NCBI RefSeq assembly: GCF_035944375.1
Contig: NZ_DASZBE010000018.1
DNA length: 64,000 nucleotides
From: Allobosea sp035944375
Lineage (GTDB): Bacteria > Pseudomonadota > Alphaproteobacteria > Rhizobiales > Beijerinckiaceae
Strand: one strand, 5' to 3'
Positions 1 to 9,289 of this stretch are shown piece after piece; the stretch's first letter is position 1, and each line of letters starts with the position of its first letter. Both the position numbers and the translations under genes were made by a program. The notes under the pieces are model-generated. The model searched no databases. It saw only the letters and a list, made by a program, of their open reading frames with translations, and was not told the DNA's origin.

Positions 1-1259
1 GCATACATCAGCACGCAGTCGACGAGCCTGGCCTCGCGCTTCCATTTCCACCAATGGCCCTTGGGACGGCCCGGCAGATAGGGCGAGTCGAGGCGCTTGA
101 TCATGCAGCCCTCGACGGCCTCCGCATCGGCGCCGGCGCCGGCCGTCGCAGGGGCGGCGCGCGCGGCGGCCAGATCCTCCCAGTCGCGGAACGCAATCGG
201 CGGGGAGAGATCGACGATCGGGCTGTCGAGGCGCGCGACGAAGGCCTCCAGCCGGGTCCGGCGGGCCGAGAGCGGCAGGTCGCGCAGATCCTCGTCGCCA
301 TCGACGAGCAGGTCATAGGCGCGGATATGCGCGGGATGCTCGAGCAGCATCTTGGATGTCACGCTCTTGCGGTTGAGCCGCTGCTGCAGGCTGTTGAAGC
401 TCTGGACGGCCGCCTTCCGCCGCACCAGCAGTTCGCCGTCGAGCGCGCCGTCCAGCGTCAGCGCCTCGACAACGTCCGGGAATGCGGCGGCGATGTCCTC
501 GCCGGTGCGCGAGAACAGCCGCGTGACGCGCTCGCCATCCGGCCGCGTGCCGGTGACGGCCTGGACGCGGATGCCGTCCCATTTCCATTCGGCCTGGAAT
601 TCGGCCGGGTTCATCTTGTCGAAATCGCCGTCCTCGATCGGGTGCGACAGCATCACCGGGCGGAAGGGCGCGGGATCGGTCGCCTCGGGCCGCGGCCCCC
701 TGCCCTCGAGCCAGGCGAAGAGCGTGGCATAGGGCGGCTCGAGCCCATGCCAGACCTGCTCGACCTCGTCGGCCGGGATGCCGCCGAGGCTGGCGGCCGC
801 CGTCTTCGCGAGGCGCGCGGAGACGCCGATGCGCAGCGAGCCGGTGATCAGCTTCAGCAGCGCCCAGCGGCCGGTCTCGTCCAATGCGTCGAGCCAGGAG
901 GCGACGAGACGCGGCAACTCGGTCCTGCCGACGCTGCGCAGACCTTCCACGACATCCGGCAGATGCGGCACGTCGTTGGCCCCCCGACGCGCCGGCCACA
1001 TCAGCGCGACCGTCTCCGAGAGATCGCCGACATAGTCGTAGGAGAGCGCAAACAGCACGGGGTCGGTTCGCTCGGCGATCAGCGCGCGGACGAGCCCGGC
1101 CTTGGCGTTCGGGAAAACCAGCCCGCCGGTCATCGCCGCCAGGGCGAGACCGCGGTCGGGATCGGGCGTGCTGCGCAGGTAATCCGCGATCAGCGCGAGC
1201 TTGGCGTTGCGGCGCGGCTCATAGGCCAGCCGGTCGAGCAGCCAGGCGAAGCGGTTCAC
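1..1259 (-). CDS. ATP-dependent DNA ligase, ligase-associated repair cluster (3' end outside window)
   Basis: Seals nicks by ATP-dependent ligation. The reading frame is open from a GTG at 1259 to the window edge (419 codons visible), so the C-terminus is missing. The adenylation motif EWKWDGIR is visible with the nucleophilic lysine at about residue 226. Later come an EG-MIKR motif (motif IV) and WWKWK (motif V), all typical of cellular ATP-dependent ligases. The N-terminal 200 residues match the helical DNA-binding domain in size. A GGGGA ribosome-binding site precedes the GTG. The matching exonuclease lies upstream on the same strand (2148-3224), separated by an oppositely oriented hydrolase gene; helicase and phosphoesterase partners are at 5912-9105. 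This four-gene set is known as a ligase-associated DNA damage response module. Family assignment is firm; the physiological role is from family knowledge. Confidence 0.93.
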   Translation of the reverse strand, partial: MNRFAWLLDRLAYEPRRNAKLALIADYLRSTPDPDRGLALAAMTGGLVFPNAKAGLVRALIAERTDPVLFALSYDYVGDLSETVALMWPARRGANDVPHLPDVVEGLRSVGRTELPRLVASWLDALDETGRWALLKLITGSLRIGVSARLAKTAAASLGGIPADEVEQVWHGLEPPYATLFAWLEGRGPRPEATDPAPFRPVMLSHPIEDGDFDKMNPAEFQAEWKWDGIRVQAVTGTRPDGERVTRLFSRTGEDIAAAFPDVVEALTLDGALDGELLVRRKAAVQSFNSLQQRLNRKSVTSKMLLEHPAHIRAYDLLVDGDEDLRDLPLSARRTRLEAFVARLDSPIVDLSPPIAFRDWEDLAAARAAPATAGAGADAEAVEGCMIKRLDSPYLPGRPKGHWWKWKREARLVDCVLMY

Positions 1260-1366
1260 CGGCGCGTCCCCCGACCGCGCCGGCGTTTACCAATGCGGCG
1301 AACTCTTGGCATCATTCAGTTTCCATTCATGAAGGCGCCCGCAGGCTGACCATCGCTGAGGGGGAC

Positions 1367-2143
1367 ATGCCGACCATGCGTGCTGCCATCCGGATTGCCG
1401 GCCTCGCCATCGCCATGGCGACTGCGCTGTCGGGCGCCGCCCAGGCCGGTGCCTTCACCTGCCGTGAAACGCCGATCGTCGCGCCGAACCATAGGCTGAC
1501 CGCGCTGGCGCCACGGATCGCAACAGGCGGCAAGCTGGACATCCTCGCCATCGGCTCCTCCTCGACCGAAGGCGTCGGCGCCACCAGCCGCGACAGGAGC
1601 TACCCTGCGCGACTGCAGAGCCTGCTGTCGGCCGCGTGGCCCCGCGTCCAGGTCAGCGTGGCCAATGCCGGCATCGGCGGCGAGATTGCGCCCGAGACAT
1701 TGCTCCGGTTGAAGAAAGCCCTGAGCGAGCGCCGCTACGATCTGGTGATCTGGCAGGTCGGCACCAATGACGCCGTGCGCGGCGGCGACATGGCGGCTTT
1801 CCGCGCGATGATCGCCGACGGCATCGCCGTGGTGAAAAACGCTGGCGTTAGCCTCGCTCTGCTCGACCCGCAGTATTTTCCCGGCATCCGGGAGCCGGCG
1901 CGCTATCGAACCTATGTCGATGCAATCGCCGAGGTCGCCAAGCGCGAGAGCGTTCCCGTGTTCACGCGCTACGAGACGATGCGGGAATGGCACGATGCCG
2001 ATGCCCAGGCCTTCAAGGCCGCGCTCGCGGCGGACAGCTTCCATATGAGCGATGCGGGCTATGACTGCCTCGCCCGCGACATGGCGGCGGGTCTCGTCTC
2101 TCTGACCACCGGCGGCCGGCCCGTCGTCGCGCAGACGCGCTAG
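1367..2143 (+). CDS. SGNH/GDSL-type hydrolase, secreted
   Basis: 258-residue predicted lipase/esterase-like enzyme. A signal peptide with a hydrophobic core (AGLAIAMATALSGA) and an AQA cleavage site occupies residues 1 to about 26, so the mature protein is probably periplasmic. The SGNH blocks are visible: GSSSTEG with the nucleophilic serine, a glycine block (NAGIGGE), GTND with the oxyanion asparagine, and a C-terminal DSFHMSDAGY block with the Asp/His pair. The ATG is preceded by GAGGGGGAC, a strong ribosome-binding site, which decides this start over the much longer upstream open frame. Substrate is unknown: acyl esters, acetylated polysaccharide or lysophospholipids are all possible. It sits between ligase and exonuclease genes on the opposite strand. 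Confidence 0.85.
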   Translation: MPTMRAAIRIAGLAIAMATALSGAAQAGAFTCRETPIVAPNHRLTALAPRIATGGKLDILAIGSSSTEGVGATSRDRSYPARLQSLLSAAWPRVQVSVANAGIGGEIAPETLLRLKKALSERRYDLVIWQVGTNDAVRGGDMAAFRAMIADGIAVVKNAGVSLALLDPQYFPGIREPARYRTYVDAIAEVAKRESVPVFTRYETMREWHDADAQAFKAALAADSFHMSDAGYDCLARDMAAGLVSLTTGGRPVVAQTR

Positions 2144-2147
2144 CGCT

Positions 2148-3224
2148 TCAGACCGGAACGGCATCGGCGCCCTCCACGGCAGCCTCGGCCTCGCCCTCAT
2201 CACCATAACCCACAAGATGCAGCGGCCTGGCGCGCAGGCCGACGCTCGTGCACCAATGGACGAGCGCATCGGCCTCGCCATGGGTGACCCAGATCTCGCC
2301 AGCGCCCGTCTCGCGGATGGTGGCCTGGAGATCGTCCCAGTCGGCATGATCGGAGACGATCAGGGGCAGTTCGACGCCCTTCTGGCGGGCGCGAGCACGA
2401 ATGCGCATCCAGCCCGAGGCGAAGCTCGTGACGGGGTCGGGGAACTTGCGGGCCCAGAGATCCTGGATCGCGCTCGGCGGGCAGATGACGATCTCGCCGC
2501 CCAGCGTCTTGCGCTCCGCGGCGACGACCTTGCGGACCTCGCCCAGCTTGGCGCCTTGGGAGATGTAGAACTCGGTCAGCTTCTCCATCGCGCCATGGAG
2601 ATAGAGCGGGCGGTCGTAGCCGGCCTCGCGGATCAGGGCCATGACGCGCTGCGCCTTGCCCAGCGAATAGGCGCCGACGATATGCGTCCGCTCGGGAAAG
2701 AGCCGGACCGATTCCAGGAGCTTGCCGACCTCGGCATGGGCGGGCGGGTGGCGGAAGACCGGCAGGCCGAAGGTCGCCTCGGTGATGAAGATGTCGCAGG
2801 GCACGGGTTCAAAGCCGGCGCAGGTCGGGTCGCGCTCGCGCTTGTAATCACCGGAAGCGACAATCCGCAGGCCGCCGGATTCGACGATGATCTGCGCCGA
2901 TCCCAACACATGCCCGGCCGGCACGAAGGTGAAGTCCACCTCGCCGATACGGATCATCTCGCCCGGCACCGCATCCTGCCGCTGGCCGGTGAAGCCCTCG
3001 CCATAGCGCAGGGCCATGATGGCGAGGGTCTCGCGCGTCGCCAGCACGGCGCCATGGCCGGCTCTGGCATGATCGGAATGGCCATGCGTGATCAGCGCCC
3101 GCGCCACCGGCCGCACCGGATCGATGTAGACATCGGCCGGGGGGCACCAGAGGCCGGCCGGCGTCGGGATCAGCAGATCGGAGGGGCGCATCGTCCCCGG
3201 CGCGTTGCGTCTGGCCAGCGTCAT
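2148..3224 (-). CDS. Ligase-associated DNA exonuclease (metallo-beta-lactamase/beta-CASP fold)
   Basis: 358-residue nuclease of the mRNA 3'-end-processing / SNM1-like superfamily, associated in bacteria with ATP-dependent ligase and Lhr helicase. The zinc motif THGHSDHA is at residues about 46-53, followed by further metal-ligand blocks (GHVLGSAQ, SGDYKRE, VSDHADWDD). The C-terminal H-G-EAD block fits the beta-CASP end. A second possible start is the methionine 11 codons downstream, which has a GGGGA site; the upstream ATG has GAGGAG very close to it. Its stop lies only 4 bp from the end of the convergent SGNH hydrolase. It is transcribed toward the ligase gene and divergently from the methyltransferase, 23 bp away. 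DNA end processing before ligation is the expected role. Confidence 0.93.
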   Translation of the reverse strand: MTLARRNAPGTMRPSDLLIPTPAGLWCPPADVYIDPVRPVARALITHGHSDHARAGHGAVLATRETLAIMALRYGEGFTGQRQDAVPGEMIRIGEVDFTFVPAGHVLGSAQIIVESGGLRIVASGDYKRERDPTCAGFEPVPCDIFITEATFGLPVFRHPPAHAEVGKLLESVRLFPERTHIVGAYSLGKAQRVMALIREAGYDRPLYLHGAMEKLTEFYISQGAKLGEVRKVVAAERKTLGGEIVICPPSAIQDLWARKFPDPVTSFASGWMRIRARARQKGVELPLIVSDHADWDDLQATIRETGAGEIWVTHGEADALVHWCTSVGLRARPLHLVGYGDEGEAEAAVEGADAVPV

Positions 3225-3247
3225 GCTCCTCAGATAGACCCGCGCGC

Positions 3248-4288
3248 ATGATCGAAAAGGCCCCGACCGCGCATTCCGCCAGTTCCGGCGATCCGACGCT
3301 GGACCGCCGCTATGGCTGGGCCGAGGCTGCGTTCAAGGAGGGAGACGCGCAGGCCTGCGTCGAGATCCTCGACCAGACGCTGGCGCAGGCCTACCACTTT
3401 ACCGCCGCCTGGCATCTCTACGGCCTCGCGCAGGAGGCGCTGGGCCACAAGGAGGAGGCGGCGACCGCCTGGCGGCAATGCCTGACGCTCGACCCCAATG
3501 ACCATTTCGGTGCCCGGCTCGACCTCGCGCGGATCGGCGCGATGGCAGCCGAAGACGCGACCTCCGAGAATTTCTCCGGCACGCTCTTCGATGGCTATGC
3601 CGACCGGTTCGACAGCCATCTGACGCAGGCGCTGCACTACAATGCTCCGGAACTGATCAAGGCCACGCTGGCCCGGCTCTGTGAAAACGCCGGCCGCGCC
3701 TTCCGGTTCGAGACCGTCTTCGACCTCGGTTGCGGCACCGGACTGATGGGCGAGGCGATCCGAAACGAGGCCGGTTTCCTCGCCGGTTGCGATCTCTCGC
3801 CGCGCATGATCGAGCGGGCTCGGGCCAAGACGAAAGGCGATGGCTCGCCGCTCTACGACAAGCTCGCCGTGGCGGGCCTCACCGCTTTCCTCGCCAGCCG
3901 CCCCGACGCCAGCGCCGATCTCCTGCTGGCGGCCGACGTCTTCGTCTATCTCGGCGAATTGCGGCCGGCCTTCGCGCAGGCCGCGCGCGTGATGACCCGC
4001 GACGGGCTCCTGGCCTTCACGGTTCAGAGCCATGATGGCGAGGGCGTCGTCGTGGGGCATGATCGGCGGTTCGCGCATGCAGAGAGTTGGCTGCGCCGGA
4101 GGCTGGATGAAGCGGGTCTGCAGATCGTCACCCTCGACCCCGTCAGCACGCGTCAGGATCGCGGCGTCGCGGTTCCGGGGCTTCTGGCGGTGGTGCGGCT
4201 GGCATTGCCCGTGCCGCTGCGTCAGGAGGCCGCGGCAGGGGAACCTTCGCCCGGCTCACGCGATATAGACGCAGCCGCGGAGTCCTGA
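3248..4288 (+). CDS. TPR-containing SAM-dependent methyltransferase
   Basis: 346 residues. Residues about 20-100 form tetratricopeptide-like helices (YGWAEAAFKEGDAQACVEIL, WHLYGLAQEALGHKEEA). The methyltransferase domain follows: motif I VFDLGCGTGLMGEAI near residue 160, an acidic end of strand 2 (GCDLSPRMIERA), and LLAADVFVYLGEL as motif IV. A TPR head fused to a class I methyltransferase is a recognised family; the substrate is not known. The C-terminal 25 residues are rich in Ala, Glu, Pro and Ser and look disordered. It starts 23 bp from the divergent exonuclease and ends 11 bp before the response regulator, so the two downstream genes may share a transcript. Confidence 0.85.
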   Translation: MIEKAPTAHSASSGDPTLDRRYGWAEAAFKEGDAQACVEILDQTLAQAYHFTAAWHLYGLAQEALGHKEEAATAWRQCLTLDPNDHFGARLDLARIGAMAAEDATSENFSGTLFDGYADRFDSHLTQALHYNAPELIKATLARLCENAGRAFRFETVFDLGCGTGLMGEAIRNEAGFLAGCDLSPRMIERARAKTKGDGSPLYDKLAVAGLTAFLASRPDASADLLLAADVFVYLGELRPAFAQAARVMTRDGLLAFTVQSHDGEGVVVGHDRRFAHAESWLRRRLDEAGLQIVTLDPVSTRQDRGVAVPGLLAVVRLALPVPLRQEAAAGEPSPGSRDIDAAAES

Positions 4289-4299
4289 AAACAGAGCCC

Positions 4300-4698
4300 A
4301 TGCCCACCAAAGTTCTGATCGTCGAGGACGAGGTCCTGATCGCCATGGAGACGGAGGCGATCGTCGAGGATCTCGGCCATCATCCCGTCGGCATCGCTGC
4401 GACCTCGCAGGAGGCGCTGGCGCTCGCCGCTGCGGAAGAACCTGATGTCGCACTCGTAGACGTCAATCTGGCGGACGGGCCGACCGGGCCAGAGGTTGGG
4501 GCCAAGCTCGCCGATCTCGGCATCGCCGTGGTCTTCATCACCGCCAATCCCCGCATGCTGCAAAGGCGGATCGAGAACGCGATCGGCGTCTTCGACAAGC
4601 CTGTCGCCGACCGGGACCTTGCCGAACTGCTCGAATACGTCACCAGCCGCGCGGCCGGGCGCCCCGCCGTGCCGCCGAGCCGGCTCAAAGTGTTCTGA
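4300..4698 (+). CDS. Single-domain response regulator
   Basis: 132-residue receiver domain with no output domain. The acidic pocket is VEDE (residues 8-11), the phosphoacceptor is Asp54 in ALVDVNLADG, the switch threonine is Thr81 in FITAN, and Lys100 lies in FDKP. It resembles the stand-alone receivers that pair with HWE kinases in Alphaproteobacteria and either act as phosphate sinks or feed general stress signalling. The gene for a matching HWE kinase lies convergently 15 bp downstream, which supports a pair although they are not co-transcribed. The output partner is not visible in the window. Confidence 0.93.
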   Translation: MPTKVLIVEDEVLIAMETEAIVEDLGHHPVGIAATSQEALALAAAEEPDVALVDVNLADGPTGPEVGAKLADLGIAVVFITANPRMLQRRIENAIGVFDKPVADRDLAELLEYVTSRAAGRPAVPPSRLKVF

Positions 4699-4713
4699 GG
4701 ACCCGGCAGCGCC

Positions 4714-5745
4714 TCAGGACTGCGCGTCCTGATCGCGCGCCAGCCTTGCTGCGGCGACGACGACCTCCACGACGAGCCCTTCCGGCTTCCAGTCGCGCGT
4801 GAGTCGTCCGCCGAGTTGACGCCCGACGCTCATTTCCGCCAACCGTGTGCCGAAGCCCGTCCGGCCCGGCTCGCCTTCAACCGTCGGGCCGCCCGTCTCG
4901 GTCCAGCGCAGGACGATGTCATCCCCCTCATGCCAGATGGTGATGCCGACGCGGCCGGTCTCGCCCGAGAGCGCGCCGTACTTGATCGCGTTGGTAGCGA
5001 GTTCGTGGAAGAGCAGCGCGATCGGCGTCGCGCCACGATCGTCCACCGTGGCATCCTCGCCGGTGACCGTGAGGCGGCCCGCGCTCACCGCCGGATAGGG
5101 CGAGAACAGGTTGTCCAGCAGGCCCCTGATTGTGGTGCTGCCGATGACCGGCTGCGACGCCTCGCTGTGCGGCCGCACGAACTCATGGGCGCGCGCCAAC
5201 GCCGAGACGCGCTCACGAAACTGCGCGGCGAAGTCCTTGGCCTCCGGGAACTCGCGGGCCGAGAGCGCGATCAGGCTGCCGACGACGGAGAAGATGTTCT
5301 TGATGCGGTGGCTGAGCTCATGGCTCAGCAGTTCATTGGCTTCGGCCGCGAGCTTCGCCTCGTGGATGTCGGTGCAGGTGCCGATCCAGCGGACGATCCG
5401 GCCCTGCGCATCCCGCACCGGCTGGGCGCGACCGATCGTCCAGCGATACTGGCCGGAATTGTGGCGCAGCCGGTATTCGACCTCGTAGACCTCTCCCGTC
5501 GCCAGCGAGTGGCGCCAGCGGCGCCAGGCTTCCGGCTGATCCTCCTCATGGAACAGCCCGGCCCAGCCCTCGCCGTCGGTCGAGCCGCGCGGCACGCCGG
5601 TGAACTCGTACCAGCGCTCGTTGTAATAGTCGTGGAATCCGTCCGGCCGCGTCGACCAGACCATCTGCGGCATCACATCGGTCAGGGTCTTGAAGGTCGC
5701 TTCGGTGACCGGCAGCCCGGCTTGGTACAGGTCTGTATCGGGCAA
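4714..5745 (-). CDS. PAS-domain HWE-family sensor histidine kinase
   Basis: 343-residue soluble kinase with no membrane segment. A PAS/PAC sensor spans residues about 18-130 (MVWSTRPDGFHDYYN, then YRLRHNSGQYRW and IGTCTDIHE). The HWE dimerisation motif LSHRIKNIFSVV has the phosphoacceptor His146. The ATPase domain shows the N-box HELATNAIKYGAL (Asn252) and the defining WTE triplet at 281-283, with a glycine block TGFGTRL near the end. The HWE family is largely restricted to Alphaproteobacteria and often includes light or redox sensors; the PAS here lacks the Cys motif of LOV photoreceptors. The likely partner is the receiver gene that ends 15 bp away on the opposite strand. Confidence 0.93.
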   Translation of the reverse strand: MPDTDLYQAGLPVTEATFKTLTDVMPQMVWSTRPDGFHDYYNERWYEFTGVPRGSTDGEGWAGLFHEEDQPEAWRRWRHSLATGEVYEVEYRLRHNSGQYRWTIGRAQPVRDAQGRIVRWIGTCTDIHEAKLAAEANELLSHELSHRIKNIFSVVGSLIALSAREFPEAKDFAAQFRERVSALARAHEFVRPHSEASQPVIGSTTIRGLLDNLFSPYPAVSAGRLTVTGEDATVDDRGATPIALLFHELATNAIKYGALSGETGRVGITIWHEGDDIVLRWTETGGPTVEGEPGRTGFGTRLAEMSVGRQLGGRLTRDWKPEGLVVEVVVAAARLARDQDAQS

Positions 5746-5911
5746 CGGCAGAACCTCAGGCTCCCGGTCGGAGCAGATAGCGGCTCAAACGCCGGGGAGG
5801 CGGTTTTGTTGCACAAGCCTCCGGCTCCTGCCAGCACCCTTCGTCCAGGGCGAAACGCAGAAGGGATATTCTCCTTTCGTTCCGGCACCGGCCATCCTAT
5901 CTCTGTCGCGC

Positions 5912-8398
5912 ATGGCCGCGCCTTCTCCGCTCCCTTCCGCTTTCACGGACTGGTTCGCCAGCCGCGGCTGGAGCGCGCGACCACACCAGCTCGCTTTGCT
6001 GGAGGAAGCCCGGGCCGGCCGCTCGACGCTGCTGGTGGCGCCAACCGGGGCCGGCAAGACGCTCGCCGGCTTCCTGCCCTCGCTGGTCGAGCTCTCGCAG
6101 CGCGAGGGGAAGCGCGAGGGACTGCACACGCTCTACATCTCGCCGCTGAAGGCGCTCGCCGTCGACATCGCGCGCAATCTCGAGGCGCCGATCCGCGAGA
6201 TGGGATTGGCCGTCACGGTCGAGACCCGCACCGGCGACACCTCGGCCGCCAAGCGCATGCGCCAGCTCCGCACGCCGCCCGACATCCTGCTGACGACGCC
6301 GGAGCAGCTCGCGCTGCTGGTGTCGCACCGCGACGCCGCGCCGTTCTTCGCGAGCCTGCGCCGGATCGTGCTCGACGAGCTGCATGCGCTGGTCACCTCC
6401 AAGCGTGGCGATCTGCTTTCGCTCGATCTGGCGCGGCTGCGCAGCCTCGCGCCGCAGGTCAGCGCGGTCGGGCTGTCCGCGACGGTGCGCGAGCCGGCCG
6501 ATCTGCAGCGCTTCCTCGGCGGCAGCGAGACGCCGGCTGGTCTGGTGACGGTGAAGGGCGGGGCGGCGGCCCGCATCGGCATCCTGCAAACGCCGACACG
6601 CCTGCCGATGGCCGGCCACACCACCGGCCACGCGATGGGCGCGATCTACGCGGCCATCAAGGCGCACAAGCTGACGCTGGTCTTCGTCAATACGCGCATG
6701 CAGGCGGAGTTCGCCTTCCAGGCGCTGTGGACCATCAATGACGACAACCTGCCGATCGCGCTGCATCACGGCTCGCTCGACGCCACGCAGCGCCGCAAGG
6801 TCGAGGCCGCGATGGCCGAGGGCCGGCTGAAGGCGGTGGTCTGCACCGCGACACTCGATCTCGGCATTGACTGGGGTGATGTCGATCTCGTCGTCAATAT
6901 CGGCGCGCCCAAGGGGGCGAGCCGGCTGATGCAGCGCATCGGCCGCTCCAACCACCGCATGGACGAGCCCTCGCAGGCGCTGCTCGTGCCCTCCAACCGC
7001 TTCGAGCTGCTGGAGTGCCGCGCGGCGCTCGATGCCGTGGCCGAGGCCGCGCAGGACACGGCGGATGCCCGCATCGGGGCGCTCGACGTCCTCGCCCAGC
7101 ACGTGCTCGGCGTCGCCTGCTCGGACGGCTTCGATGCGGATGCTCTTTACCGCGAGGTCTGCACCGCCTCGCCCTATGCCGGGCTGGAGCGGGCGGATTT
7201 CGACGCCGTCGTCCATTTCGGCGCGACCGGCGGCTACGCTCTGAAGAGCTATGAGCGCTTCGCCAAGCTGCGCCAGGACAAGGCCGGGCATTGGCGCGCC
7301 AGCAACGCCAAGATCATCCAGCAATACCGCATGAATGTCGGCACCATCGTCGAATCGACGATGATGAAAGTCCGGCTCGGCAAGGCCCGCGCCGGCAAGC
7401 CCGGCCAGCCATCGCAGGTGACGCGCGGCGGTCGCGTGCTCGGCGAGGTCGAGGAGTATTTCGCCGAGACGATGACGCCGGGCGACACCTTCATCTTCGC
7501 CGGCGAGGTGCTGCGTTTCGAGGGCATCACCGGCAACGAGGCAATCTGCTCGCGCGCGCCGCCCGGCACCGACCCGAAGATCCCCTCCTACAATGGCGGC
7601 AAGTTCCCGCTCTCGACCTTTCTCGCCGCCCGCGTGCGCGCCATGCTGGCCAACCCGAAGGAGTGGGACAGCCTGCCCGAAGAGGTCTCCTCCTGGCTGC
7701 ATGCGCAGCGGCTGAAATCGCGCCTGCCCCAGCCCGGCGAGCTCCTGGTCGAGACCTTTCCGCGCGGCGGGCGGTTCTACCTCGTCGCCTACCCCTTCGA
7801 GGGGCGGCTGGCGCATCAGACGCTCGGCATGCTGCTGACGCGGCGGCTGGAGCGCGCGCGGATGCGGCCGCTCGGCTTCGTCTGCAATGATTACGGCATG
7901 GCCTGCTGGGGGCTCGGCGACATGTCCGCGGCGATCGCGCGCGGGGCCTTGAGCCTCGACGAGCTCTTCTCGCAGGACATGCTCGGCGACGATCTCGAGG
8001 AATGGCTTGCGGAATCGGCGCTGATGAAGCGCACCTTCCGGCAATGCGCGGTGATCGCGGGCCTGATCGAGCGGCGCTTTCCGGGCCAGGAGAAGAACGG
8101 CCGCCAGGTCACCATGTCGACCGACCTCGTCTACGACGTGCTGCGGCGCCACGAGCCCGAGCATGTGCTGCTCAAGGCCGCACGCGCGGATGCCGCGACG
8201 GGCTTGCTCGACATCAAGCGCCTGGGCCAGATGCTGACACGGATCAGCGGGCGAATCGTGCATCAGCCGCTGGATCATGTGTCGCCGCTGGGCGTCTCCG
8301 TCATGCTCGAGATCGGCCGCGAGGCAGTCTATGGCGAGGCGGCCGACGAGATCCTGGCGGAGGCCGAGGCGATGCTGACCGAAGAGGCGATGGCGTGA
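5912..8398 (+). CDS. Ligase-associated Lhr-type DEXH-box helicase
   Basis: 828-residue superfamily 2 helicase. Walker A APTGAGKT is near residue 50, motif Ia-type PLKALAVDI follows, then DELH as the DEXH box, SAT as motif III, and the second RecA domain with FVNTR, GIDWGDVD and QRIGRSNHR (motif VI). The C-terminal half is the Lhr extension with the winged-helix and DUF4026-like region. I place the start at ATG 5912 (MAAPSPLPSAF); the open frame runs upstream to 5690 but that part antisenses the histidine kinase gene and has no family-like sequence. Lhr proteins unwind 3'-5' RNA-DNA hybrids and are induced by DNA damage in other bacteria. The stop overlaps the start of the phosphoesterase gene by 4 bases, so they are translationally coupled. 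Confidence 0.95.
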   Translation: MAAPSPLPSAFTDWFASRGWSARPHQLALLEEARAGRSTLLVAPTGAGKTLAGFLPSLVELSQREGKREGLHTLYISPLKALAVDIARNLEAPIREMGLAVTVETRTGDTSAAKRMRQLRTPPDILLTTPEQLALLVSHRDAAPFFASLRRIVLDELHALVTSKRGDLLSLDLARLRSLAPQVSAVGLSATVREPADLQRFLGGSETPAGLVTVKGGAAARIGILQTPTRLPMAGHTTGHAMGAIYAAIKAHKLTLVFVNTRMQAEFAFQALWTINDDNLPIALHHGSLDATQRRKVEAAMAEGRLKAVVCTATLDLGIDWGDVDLVVNIGAPKGASRLMQRIGRSNHRMDEPSQALLVPSNRFELLECRAALDAVAEAAQDTADARIGALDVLAQHVLGVACSDGFDADALYREVCTASPYAGLERADFDAVVHFGATGGYALKSYERFAKLRQDKAGHWRASNAKIIQQYRMNVGTIVESTMMKVRLGKARAGKPGQPSQVTRGGRVLGEVEEYFAETMTPGDTFIFAGEVLRFEGITGNEAICSRAPPGTDPKIPSYNGGKFPLSTFLAARVRAMLANPKEWDSLPEEVSSWLHAQRLKSRLPQPGELLVETFPRGGRFYLVAYPFEGRLAHQTLGMLLTRRLERARMRPLGFVCNDYGMACWGLGDMSAAIARGALSLDELFSQDMLGDDLEEWLAESALMKRTFRQCAVIAGLIERRFPGQEKNGRQVTMSTDLVYDVLRRHEPEHVLLKAARADAATGLLDIKRLGQMLTRISGRIVHQPLDHVSPLGVSVMLEIGREAVYGEAADEILAEAEAMLTEEAMA

Positions 8399-9105
8399 AC
8401 GCAGTGGCGGCGAGCGACCGGGCACCGACTGAGGCGATCTTCCTGCTCGGCCGGCTCGTGGTCGTGCCCGATCATTCGGGCGCGCTCTGGCTGCCCGACG
8501 AGTGCACGCTCGTCGTCGCCGACCTGCATCTCGAAAAAGGCTCCTCCTATGCGAGGCGCGGCGTCTTCCTGCCGCCCTATGATTCGGCGGCGACGCTGGC
8601 GGCGCTTTCGGCCGCGATCGGCCGCCATGCGCCGGCCCGCGTCATCGCGCTCGGCGACAGTTTTCATGACCGCGAGGCGGAAACCCGCCTCGACGTGGAC
8701 AACCGCACGACGCTGAAGCGGTTGCAGGCGGGCCGCGACTGGCTCTGGGTGACCGGCAATCACGACCCGCAGATCAGCGCGGCGATGGGCGGAGACAGCG
8801 CCGCGACCATCGATCTTCGCGGCGTTACCCTGCGCCATGAGCCCGATGCGCAGGAGACGGGCTTCGAGATCGCCGGCCATCTTCATCCGGCCGCCAAAAT
8901 CAGGATGCGCGGGCGGGCGCTGCGGCGGCGCTGCTTCGCGCTCTCGGCGCGGCGCTGCGTCATGCCGGCGATGGGCGCCTATGCCGGCGGGCTGAACCTG
9001 CGCGACGCCGCCTTCGGCCCGCTGCTCGGCGCCGGCTACAGCGCCCATCTCCTGGGCGACGCCCGCCTCTTCCGCATCGACCCGCGGCTGCTGCTGCCGG
9101 ACTAA
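8395..9105 (+). CDS. pdeM: Ligase-associated DNA damage response endonuclease PdeM (calcineurin-like phosphoesterase)
   Basis: 236-residue metallophosphoesterase starting at a GTG that overlaps the helicase stop (GTGA). The metal-binding blocks are ADLHLEKG, ALGDSFHD, TGNHDP and GHLHPAAK, in the order expected for this fold. An RRCF-LSARRCVMPA segment near residue 175 is characteristic of the PdeM branch. It forms the same operon as the Lhr-type helicase and works with ligase and exonuclease genes located at 1-3224 on the other strand. The nuclease or phosphodiesterase activity is from family knowledge; substrate specificity is not shown by the sequence. Confidence 0.93.
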   Translation: MNAVAASDRAPTEAIFLLGRLVVVPDHSGALWLPDECTLVVADLHLEKGSSYARRGVFLPPYDSAATLAALSAAIGRHAPARVIALGDSFHDREAETRLDVDNRTTLKRLQAGRDWLWVTGNHDPQISAAMGGDSAATIDLRGVTLRHEPDAQETGFEIAGHLHPAAKIRMRGRALRRRCFALSARRCVMPAMGAYAGGLNLRDAAFGPLLGAGYSAHLLGDARLFRIDPRLLLPD

Positions 9106-9289
9106 AGCCCACCGACGCCGCTCAAGCCCTTTACCCCCGGCGACATCGCGGCCAGCGCCCTATCTCTGCAGGGTCATGACGAGACGGGTTGCGTCCACCC
9201 GGCGCTTGTGGCATCAGGACGCCGCTTCGGAACGACGCCCGCCCTGCCCCTCGCCTCCGGCGACCGCAGGACACTTGGCCGACGATCCT

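Noticed and set aside
5897..8425. 842-codon open frame on the minus strand under the Lhr helicase gene, and similar ones at 51635-54328, 12227-14503 and 54-1349
   Set aside because: They are antisense to clear genes, have compositions dominated by Arg/Ala/Gly/His, and show no family motifs; high G+C DNA gives such shadows.
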